Assembly: GCA_037133495.1 (NCBI GenBank) | Contig: JBAXOA010000120.1 | Coordinates: 1-12,160, forward strand | Length of the DNA: 12,160 nucleotides | Reading direction: 5' to 3' | Source: JAAFHB01 sp037133495 | GTDB lineage: Bacteria > Bacteroidota > Bacteroidia > Bacteroidales > Prolixibacteraceae | Part shown: positions 6,414-12,160 of the stretch, piece after piece | Numbering within the stretch: position 1 is the stretch's first letter | Layout: every line of letters starts with the position of its first letter | Made by a program: the position numbers and the translations under genes | Notes under the pieces: generated by a model | The model's database searches: none | What the model saw: the letters and a program-made list of their open reading frames with translations, nothing else | Told to the model about the DNA's origin: nothing

Positions 6414-6974
6414 ATGCATAGCGCAACAAATAATCTGCAGGAGGATCACGTTTATATTTTGAGTCTTATAGACGTAATGGAAATTATGACAAAAATTACT
6501 GATCCTGACATTTCCCATCTTGAAGAGGTAGTTGACATTATCAAAAACTTTGCCGACGGCTTACATCATGCCAAGGAAGAATCGTGGCTGTTCCCTCTGT
6601 TAGGTGAACGTGGATTCTCAGTTCAGCAAGGACCTGTTGCTGTGATGTTGAATGAGCATGTTCAAGGACGAAATTATGTAAAAGGGATGAGTGAGCATAT
6701 CGGATTATTGAAACAAGGAGATTTATCCTCCCTGAATTTAATATACAGTAACATGCTAGGATATGCAGAATTACTGCAAAATCATATTTCAAAGGAGAAT
6801 AATATTCTTTTCAGAATGGCTGATGATGCCATCTCGGAACAGGATCAGGAATCGTTATTCAAACAATTCGAACAAATAGAAAATCAAGGAGAAACAAATA
6901 ATACGAAAAGTGATTTTATCGCAAGAATTGAGCAATTGATTCGCATTTACAATCCTTCAAAGCAAACCATTTAA
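6414..6974 (+). CDS. Hemerythrin-domain protein in the NO-response operon
   Basis: A 186-residue cytoplasmic four-helix-bundle protein, distinct from Ric because it lacks the ScdA_N Cys-Cys domain. Ligand motifs for a non-heme di-iron site are present: H12 (EDH), H51/H52 with E56 (HHAKEE), H82 (NEHVQGR, after GPVAVML) and H124 with E128 (HISKENN). The GPVAVMLxEHxxGR segment is typical of the hemerythrin HHE cation-binding group also found with DUF438. Residues about 150-186 form a short extension outside the domain. It begins 10 bp after ric and ends 36 bp before norZ, so it is very likely co-transcribed. Family membership is clear. The specific task, such as NO or O2 binding or iron buffering for Ric, is inferred. 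Confidence 0.92.
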   Translation: MHSATNNLQEDHVYILSLIDVMEIMTKITDPDISHLEEVVDIIKNFADGLHHAKEESWLFPLLGERGFSVQQGPVAVMLNEHVQGRNYVKGMSEHIGLLKQGDLSSLNLIYSNMLGYAELLQNHISKENNILFRMADDAISEQDQESLFKQFEQIENQGETNNTKSDFIARIEQLIRIYNPSKQTI

Positions 6975-7010
6975 TTAACTATTTTTTTAAATCAATTAAC
7001 GCTATCAAAA

Positions 7011-9251
7011 ATGAACACAAAAAAACTTTGGATTAGTTTTATCCTGGTGATGACGATTTCATTTGCCGTTCTGGTCTATTATGGCCGGGAGATTTATCGT
7101 CAGGCTCCACCAGTTCCCGATAAGGTAATGACAGCCGACGGGAAAGTGCTTTTTACGGGTCAGGATATCAAGGACGGACAAAATGTCTGGCAATCACTTG
7201 GGGGACAAGAAATTGGAACGGTATGGGGACATGGCGCCTATCAGGCTCCGGATTGGAGTGCGGATTGGCTGCATAAAGAGGCATCCTTTATGCTTGATAA
7301 ACTGGCATTTAAGGCCGACAGTCTTCCTTACAACAAGGAAAGTCACGAGCGTCAGGCATTGCTGAAAATTCGTCTTCAGGAAGAGATTCGGAAAAACAGT
7401 TATCAGGCCGAGTCAAAAACGCTGGTTGTTTCAGCGTTAAGAGCAGATGCAATCGCGAGCAACACCTTATTTTACAGCGGATTATTCACCAACGATCCAA
7501 CACTTTCAAAACTTCGTGACGCTTACGCCATTCCTGAAAACGCGCTTAAGGATCCTGAGCGTGTTCGTCAGTTGAACGCCTTTTTCTTTTGGATTTCGTG
7601 GGCTTGTGTTACCGAACGTCCGGGTGATGTGATCACTTACACCAACAACTGGCCGGCAGAGGAACTTGTCGGCAACCGTCCAACAGGAGAACTTCTACTC
7701 TGGACAGGATTTAGTGTAATGATGCTTTTAGCAGGTATTGGTTTAATGGTCTGGTATTATGCTAAAAAAAGGGATGAAAAAGAAGATGAATTTCCAAGTA
7801 TCAATCCTCAATTAAAAGCCACACAAAGCGCATCTCAGAAAGCAACCTTGAAATATTTCTGGATCGTTTCATTATTACTGCTTACCCAGGTTATTATGGG
7901 AGTCATAACGGCTCACTATGGTGTTGAAGGTCACGCATTTTATGGCATCCCATTGGCTGATTGGCTGCCCTACTCGATTTCGCGTACCTGGCATGTTCAA
8001 ATTGCTATCTTTTGGATTGCTACGTCATGGCTTGCTACAGGTTTATATTATGCCCCTGCGATATCGGGCCACGAACCCCGCTTTCAGAAGTTAGGCGTTA
8101 ACTTTTTATTCTCTGCCCTTCTGGTTATTGTTGTCGGATCGCTAGCCGGACAATGGATGGGAGTAATGCAAAAACTGGGATTAATACAAAATTTCTGGTT
8201 CGGACATCAGGGTTACGAATACGTTGATCTTGGACGTTTCTGGCAGATATTCCTGTTGGTAGGATTGATCATTTGGTTATTATTGATGGGTCGTGCTATT
8301 TGGCCGGCATTGAAACAAAAATCAGAAAACCGGAATCTTCTGGCGATGTTCCTGATCTCTACAATTGCCATTGCCGGATTCTATGGAGCTGGTCTGATGT
8401 GGGGCCGTCAAACCAATCTTGCAGTTGCTGAATACTGGCGCTGGTGGGTCGTTCACCTTTGGGTAGAAGGATTCTTCGAAGTTTTTGCAGCTGTAATCAC
8501 CGCCTTTTTATTCGTTAGACTGAACATTGTTAAAGCAGCCACAGCCACTTCTGCAGTTTTATTTTCTACAGTTGTCTTTCTTGCAGGAGGAATACTTGGT
8601 ACTTTTCACCACCTCTACTTTACAGGAACGCCAACCGCAGTGATGGCCCTGGGAGCCACTTTCAGCGCATTGGAAGTCGTACCGCTTGTGCTGATGGGAT
8701 TTGAAGCTTATGATAATCTGAAAATAAGCAAGATGGCAGCCTGGACAAAGGCTTACAAATGGCCGATTTACTGCTTTATTGCAGTAGCATTCTGGAATCT
8801 GGTGGGTGCAGGCATCTTCGGATTTCTGATTAATCCACCTATCGCACTTTATTATATGCAGGGACTAAATACGACAGCAGTTCACGGACATACCGCGTTA
8901 TTCGGAGTTTACGGAATGCTCGGAATTGGCCTGATGCTGTTTGTTTTACGTGATATGGACAAAACAGTCATCTGGAAAGATAAATGGATTAAATTTGCAT
9001 TCTGGTCAATCAACATCGGACTCGCCTCCATGGTTCTTTTCAGCGTTCTTCCTATCGGACTTTCTCAGACTTTAGCGAGTGTAAAGGAAGGATTGTGGTA
9101 TGCCCGCTCTGCAGATTTCATGCAACAACCCTACATGGTCACATTAAAGTGGATGCGTGTAATAGGTGACACTCTGTTTGCCGCCGGAACATTGGCATTG
9201 GTCTGGTTTATTTTCGGACTAAAAGGCGGATGGAGCCACGATAAAAAATGA
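7011..9251 (+). CDS. norZ: Quinol-dependent nitric oxide reductase (qNOR)
   Basis: A 746-residue inner-membrane enzyme that reduces two NO to N2O with electrons from quinol. The N-terminal part has one TM helix (about 8-24) and a periplasmic domain to about residue 225 (QNVWQSLGGQEIGTVWGHG), the region that replaces the NorC cytochrome subunit. A 12-13 TM heme-copper-oxidase-like core follows. Visible ligands are H328 (TWHVQ) and H627 for low-spin heme b, H625 for heme b3, and H482, H533 and H534 for FeB. The NOR-specific glutamates are E486 (HLWVEG) and E555 (SALEVVP). The length and all catalytic residues fit the single-subunit family, and no norC is needed or seen. It is last in the ric operon, so it is expected to be induced by NO. 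It could serve detoxification or a partial denitrification chain; the pairing with ric favours detoxification. Confidence 0.97.
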   Translation: MNTKKLWISFILVMTISFAVLVYYGREIYRQAPPVPDKVMTADGKVLFTGQDIKDGQNVWQSLGGQEIGTVWGHGAYQAPDWSADWLHKEASFMLDKLAFKADSLPYNKESHERQALLKIRLQEEIRKNSYQAESKTLVVSALRADAIASNTLFYSGLFTNDPTLSKLRDAYAIPENALKDPERVRQLNAFFFWISWACVTERPGDVITYTNNWPAEELVGNRPTGELLLWTGFSVMMLLAGIGLMVWYYAKKRDEKEDEFPSINPQLKATQSASQKATLKYFWIVSLLLLTQVIMGVITAHYGVEGHAFYGIPLADWLPYSISRTWHVQIAIFWIATSWLATGLYYAPAISGHEPRFQKLGVNFLFSALLVIVVGSLAGQWMGVMQKLGLIQNFWFGHQGYEYVDLGRFWQIFLLVGLIIWLLLMGRAIWPALKQKSENRNLLAMFLISTIAIAGFYGAGLMWGRQTNLAVAEYWRWWVVHLWVEGFFEVFAAVITAFLFVRLNIVKAATATSAVLFSTVVFLAGGILGTFHHLYFTGTPTAVMALGATFSALEVVPLVLMGFEAYDNLKISKMAAWTKAYKWPIYCFIAVAFWNLVGAGIFGFLINPPIALYYMQGLNTTAVHGHTALFGVYGMLGIGLMLFVLRDMDKTVIWKDKWIKFAFWSINIGLASMVLFSVLPIGLSQTLASVKEGLWYARSADFMQQPYMVTLKWMRVIGDTLFAAGTLALVWFIFGLKGGWSHDKK

Positions 9252-9296
9252 TCAATGAATAAGCGGCTGGAGACGGGTACAGGTTACGGAAAAGGT

Positions 9297-9448
9297 ACAC
9301 AGAGTTACGAAGGGTTATAAAAGAGTTACGGGTGTACGGGTGTACAGGTAACTTGTAACATTTTAACTTGTAACCTTTTAGCTTGCAACTGGTTACGAAG
9401 GGGCACACAGGGTGACGAAGGGTTATAAAAGGGTTACGGGTGTACGGG
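9297..9448 (+). repeat. Pair of 44-bp direct repeats inside the element
   Basis: Copies at 9297-9340 and 9405-9448 begin with ACACAG and end with GTGTACGGG. They differ at three positions and start 108 bp apart. Internally they are also 7-nt periodic (AGTTACG, AAGGGTT, ATAAAAG, AGTTACG, GGTGTAC). This suggests the element arose by duplication of one hairpin module. Confidence 0.8.
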
Positions 9449-9455
9449 TTAATTC

Positions 9456-9595
9456 TAACTCGTAACCTGTAACTCGTAACTTTTAACTGTTAACTCATAA
9501 CTGTTAACTATTAACTGTTAACTCGTAACTCGTAACTCGTAACTCGTAACTATTAACTGTTAACTATTAACTCGTAACTGTTAACTTGTAACCCG
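9456..9595 (+). repeat. Twenty-unit TAACnnn heptamer array
   Basis: From 9456 to 9595 the sequence divides into 20 consecutive 7-mers without a single indel, all starting TAAC; 18 of 20 have T at position five. The last two bases vary mostly among CG, GT and AT, with TAACTCG the commonest unit, including four in a row at 9519-9546. The complementary heptamer AGTTACG occurs in the left part of the element (9302-9308 and 9323-9329). Three units equal 21 bp, about two helical turns. Because 7 is not a multiple of 3, the array places TAA stops in all three forward frames. Confidence 0.9.
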
Positions 9596-9631
9596 TTGCC
9601 AGCCGCTATTTTTAGAATATAAATTCAATTA

Positions 9632-11155
9632 ATGAAACGCTCACGCATTACAACATTCCGAAAGCTTCATAAATGGCCCGGCATTATCATCGCAATTTTT
9701 GCGATTCACTTTGCAATCTCGGGCATTATCATGAATCATCGCAGTTTATTTTCAGGGGTTGAAGTCTCCCGGAAATTACTTCCCGGTTCATACGAATATA
9801 AAAACTGGAATCAGGCAGCCGTTCGTGGCGGGCTAAGCATAGTTAATGATTCGCTCCTTTTCTTTGGAAATATTGGGACGTGGATCAAGACGAATAACAG
9901 CTATATAGATTACAATCAGGGTTTTCCAAATGGAATTGACAGCCGGAAAATAAATCAGCTCATTCGGTTTAGAAATAAATTTATCGCTGCCACTCAGTTC
10001 GGGTTATTTCAGCGTGAGTCAAACAGTACAGAATGGTTATCAGTTCCGGTTCCGCTGTCCGGACAACGGCCTGTTGATTTACTGATCAAGCAGGATACCC
10101 TGGTGATTCTTACCAGAGGATCATTCATCAAGAGTGCTGATCTGAATCATTTCGAAATCATTACCCTACCCTCCCCCGAGGGTTATTCGAATGATGTTGG
10201 AATGTTCAATACACTTTGGGAACTGCACAGTGGCGAATTATTCGGTGTGATTGGAAAATTGCTGGTCGATTTATTGGGGTTTGTGACGATTTTACTGTCA
10301 GTAACAGGATTGATTCATTTCTTTTTACCCAAATGGATGAGTCGCCGAAAAAAAATTACCGGCACTACCGGCACCCTTCCGGCTACTTTTCGTCTGAACT
10401 TACGTTGGCACAATATGGTGGGATATTTGTTTGTGCTGTTTCTGGTGATTAATACAACAGCCGGCATCTTTTTGCGCCCGCCGTTACTTATCCCGATCAT
10501 CAATCAAAAAGTCGGAATTATTCCTGGCTCGCATCTCGACAACAATAATCCATGGTACGATAAACTACGGAAAGCAGCATGGAATCAGCAGTTAGGAATT
10601 TACATCCTCTCCACTTCGGATGGATTTTATGCGGCTGATGAAAAACTAAAAGCATCGATGGTCAGGTTTTATTCGCAGCCACCAGTCAGTTTAATGGGTT
10701 GCAATGTCCTTGAACCGGTTGATGCCACTAAATATCTGATTGGATCGTTTTCAGGGATATATATTTGGGATGCCGGCACCGGTGCAGTTTCAGATTTTTA
10801 CACAGACAAAGGTTACCAGGCGCCAGTCGGGATGTCAAAACCTGTCTCGGATCATATGGTGGCAGGGTACATCAGAGATTCCAACAACCAGCAATGGATT
10901 TTTGATTACAATCATGGAATAGAAGAAAAAAATGGCGGTGCTATATGGGAAATGCCGGCTGCCATCAAAGCGGAATCACCAATTTCACTTTGGAACCTGT
11001 CACTTGAGATCCATACCGGACGGATCCTCGAACCATTTATCGGAATCCTTTATCTTCTGTACATACCCATAGCAGGAATTTGTGTTCTGATGGTGCTCAT
11101 CAGTGGATTTATGGTCTGGCTGTTGGCAAAACGGAAGAAAAAAATCAAATCATAG
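9632..11155 (+). CDS. PepSY_TM-type membrane protein with internal duplication
   Basis: A 507-residue inner-membrane protein of the PepSY-associated TM superfamily. Four main TM regions lie near 15-35, 203-232, 260-282 and 467-499. They are separated by two beta-rich extracytoplasmic segments (about 65-185 and 318-430) that look like propeller-type blades (for example AATQFGLFQRES and GSFSGIYIWDAGTG). TM1 (LHKWPG) resembles TM3 (LRWHNMVGY), and the family's HTG-type motif appears twice, as ELHSGELFG (H199) and EIHTGRILEP (H461). This indicates a duplicated half. Conserved histidines at 13, 26, 36, 229 and 260 could bind heme or metal. Related proteins are linked to iron or siderophore reduction, but no substrate is shown here. 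A TATTTTTA at 9607-9614, one base off the -7 consensus, overlaps the end of the repeat element and could drive it. Confidence 0.82.
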   Translation: MKRSRITTFRKLHKWPGIIIAIFAIHFAISGIIMNHRSLFSGVEVSRKLLPGSYEYKNWNQAAVRGGLSIVNDSLLFFGNIGTWIKTNNSYIDYNQGFPNGIDSRKINQLIRFRNKFIAATQFGLFQRESNSTEWLSVPVPLSGQRPVDLLIKQDTLVILTRGSFIKSADLNHFEIITLPSPEGYSNDVGMFNTLWELHSGELFGVIGKLLVDLLGFVTILLSVTGLIHFFLPKWMSRRKKITGTTGTLPATFRLNLRWHNMVGYLFVLFLVINTTAGIFLRPPLLIPIINQKVGIIPGSHLDNNNPWYDKLRKAAWNQQLGIYILSTSDGFYAADEKLKASMVRFYSQPPVSLMGCNVLEPVDATKYLIGSFSGIYIWDAGTGAVSDFYTDKGYQAPVGMSKPVSDHMVAGYIRDSNNQQWIFDYNHGIEEKNGGAIWEMPAAIKAESPISLWNLSLEIHTGRILEPFIGILYLLYIPIAGICVLMVLISGFMVWLLAKRKKKIKS

Positions 11156-11170
11156 CGATTTGAAAAATGC

Positions 11171-11178
11171 TATCTTTG
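11171..11178 (+). promoter_or_regulatory. Putative -7 element of the fic gene
   Basis: TATCTTTG is an exact TAnnTTTG match ending 17 bp before the chosen ATG at 11196. It implies a very short leader and supports that start over an in-frame ATG at 11103 inside the preceding gene. No TTTG is visible at the -33 distance, so strength is uncertain. Confidence 0.5.
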
Positions 11179-11195
11179 TTATAAATGATTGGCAT

Positions 11196-11972
11196 ATGGA
11201 ATTGAAAATATTGACGTCTGATCTTCTTCAGGAGTTCACTCAGAAAGTGGATGAATCACCTGTAAGCAAATTAGACAGAATCGGGAAAATCGAAATACCA
11301 GTAGATTACTTCCGGTTTTACAAATCAGTTTCATCGGTTTATTCCTCTAAAATTGAGGGTGAGGAAATCGACTTTGACAGTTACTACAAGCACAAATTCT
11401 TAAATGTAAAATTCAAACCAGATTATACAAGAAGAGCCGATGATTTGTATGCAGCCTATGATTTCATCGATAATCACCGGCTAAATCTTAAAAACGTTAC
11501 CAGAGCACATGGCATTCTTAGCGCCAATCTTCTCCCTAAAAGCCAGCAAGGATTAATTAGGACCAATCCAATGTTTGTGATTAACAGTGATGACAGGATT
11601 GAATATATTGCTGCAAGTCCGGAAATTGTCAGGGAAGAAACAAAAAAGCTGTTTGACGACATTGAGGTCATATTAAAAACGGAATTAAACCCGTTTGAAA
11701 TATTCTATTATGCGGCGCTCCTGCATCTTGTATTTGTTAAAATTCATCCGTTTCAGGATGGGAATGGCAGAATGGCCCGACTCCTTGAAAAATGGTTTTT
11801 GATTGAAAAAATTGGTCAACAAGCAGCTTCTGTGCAATTGGAGCGAAACTATTACAGAAAAATCAAAGATTATTATTCAAACATCCGAAAGCTTGGTCTG
11901 GAATACGAGACTTTGGATTATAATCAGAGTCTGGATTTCCTAATGATGACTGTTTCCGGAATACTGGATTAA
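11196..11972 (+). CDS. Fic family protein, class II-like, probable AMP-transferase
   Basis: A 258-residue cytoplasmic Fic-domain protein. The core motif HPFQDGNGRMAR is intact, with catalytic H184, the phosphate/Mg ligands D188, G189, N190 and G191, and R192/R195. This predicts active transfer of AMP, or another nucleotide moiety, from a nucleotide to a hydroxyl side chain. An N-terminal inhibitory motif of the (S/T)xxxE(G/N) type is seen as S50-SKI-E54-G55, marking a class II enzyme held off by its own N-terminal helix. The flap region lies at about 119-138 (GLIRTNPMFVINSDD). There is no separate antitoxin gene, consistent with self-inhibition. The start at 11196 is used because a longer ORF from 11103 overlaps the preceding gene and precedes the promoter-like element. 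Target protein unknown. Confidence 0.93.
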   Translation: MELKILTSDLLQEFTQKVDESPVSKLDRIGKIEIPVDYFRFYKSVSSVYSSKIEGEEIDFDSYYKHKFLNVKFKPDYTRRADDLYAAYDFIDNHRLNLKNVTRAHGILSANLLPKSQQGLIRTNPMFVINSDDRIEYIAASPEIVREETKKLFDDIEVILKTELNPFEIFYYAALLHLVFVKIHPFQDGNGRMARLLEKWFLIEKIGQQAASVQLERNYYRKIKDYYSNIRKLGLEYETLDYNQSLDFLMMTVSGILD

Positions 11973-12160
11973 CGTTTCAGGCATTATTTTTTAACTTCGA
12001 TCCGCTGGTCTGGCATAAATGGAACCGAAACGGGTTAAAGCATCACACCGAAATACTAAGTAGTGATGAAAAATGATTAAACCTTATTGAAAAACTGAAT
12101 TTAAACGGGAGTGTAATCTGAACTCTGTCTGATCATTTTTTGTTGGTAGCTCAAATCTAC
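11973..12160. other. Terminal 188 bp, no supportable gene
   Basis: I see no start-bounded ORF, tRNA or strong terminator hairpin here. One plus-strand frame (phase of 11981) reads as plausible protein for a short way but contains two TGA stops and no start. It could be a decayed gene fragment or chance. The window ends before any next gene is clear. Confidence 0.5.

Larger units (their letters stand above)
9258..9610. repeat. Non-coding inverted-repeat element with heptamer arrays
   Basis: This fills the 380-bp gap between norZ and the PepSY-type gene and has no credible ORF. Its ends are inverted: AGCGGCTGG (9262-9270) and CCAGCCGCT (9599-9607) match perfectly. The match extends inward over about 29 bp with small gaps, covering ACGGGT and a following ACArGTTA. 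Inside, G-rich segments carrying GTTACG (about 9282-9345 and 9391-9448) alternate with segments carrying CGTAAC/TAAC (9349-9390 and 9456-9595), so each half can fold back on itself. A 44-bp unit is repeated directly at 9297-9340 and 9405-9448 (41 of 44 identical). The layout is MITE-like, but I see no target-site duplication and no transposase. It may also act as a transcription barrier after norZ. Confidence 0.8.

Noticed and set aside
9208..9408. Minus-strand ORF across the norZ end and repeat element
   Set aside because: Its residues come from translating heptamer repeats (CKLKGYKLKCYKL) and it overlaps norZ; no start signal.
9349..9595. CRISPR array
   Set aside because: Units are 7 nt with no unique spacers and no cas genes nearby.
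9252..9631. Target-site duplication flanking the repeat element
   Set aside because: The flanks share only short A/T runs, not a convincing direct repeat.
11103..11195. Longer fic start inside the PepSY-type gene
   Set aside because: It overlaps 53 bp of coding sequence in another frame, lacks family similarity, and precedes the promoter-like element.
12060..12140. Inverted AAAAATGAT / ATCATTTTT pair after fic
   Set aside because: Short, A/T-rich and far apart, so expected by chance.

Overview
The window looks like a chromosomal segment from an uncultured or little-studied member of the Bacteroidota. The supporting signs are moderate GC, TAnnTTTG-type -7 promoter elements, mostly SD-poor leaders, an HYC_CC_PP-family secreted protein, a long CusA variant and PepSY-TM proteins typical of that phylum. 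No rRNA, tRNA, CRISPR array or transposase gene was seen. The genus cannot be fixed from the sequence alone.

Layout. Positions 1-136 hold a palindrome-rich, REP-like intergenic element next to the 3' end of a minus-strand metal-resistance block: a CusA/CzcA-type RND pump (137-3979), a secreted HMA-domain metallochaperone-like protein (4143-4496) and an HYC_CC_PP-family protein (4602-5021). An imperfect inverted repeat lies between the pump and the HMA gene. No membrane fusion (CusB) or outer-membrane (CusC) partner is present in the window.

Next comes a nitric-oxide response cassette. A minus-strand Rrf2-family regulator with three cysteines (5135-5584) is divergent from a plus-strand run: Ric/ScdA/YtfE iron-sulfur repair protein (5708-6403), a second hemerythrin-domain protein (6414-6974) and a quinol-dependent nitric oxide reductase (7011-9251). 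The divergent intergenic region holds a perfect inverted repeat with 21-bp arms that covers the apparent -33 to -7 region of the ric promoter. It is a strong candidate NO/redox-responsive operator. The inferred logic is that NO damages the regulator's cluster, repression lifts, NorZ reduces NO to N2O, and Ric with the hemerythrin protein repairs or protects iron centres.

Between norZ and the next gene is a roughly 350-bp non-coding element (9258-9610). It is bounded by matching inverted ends and filled with 7-nt periodic sequence, including 20 consecutive uninterrupted TAACnnn heptamers. This is the most unusual item in the window. It is followed by a four-TM PepSY_TM-type protein with clear internal duplication (9632-11155) and a class II-like Fic AMP-transferase with its own promoter-like element (11196-11972). 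The last 188 bp show no supportable gene.
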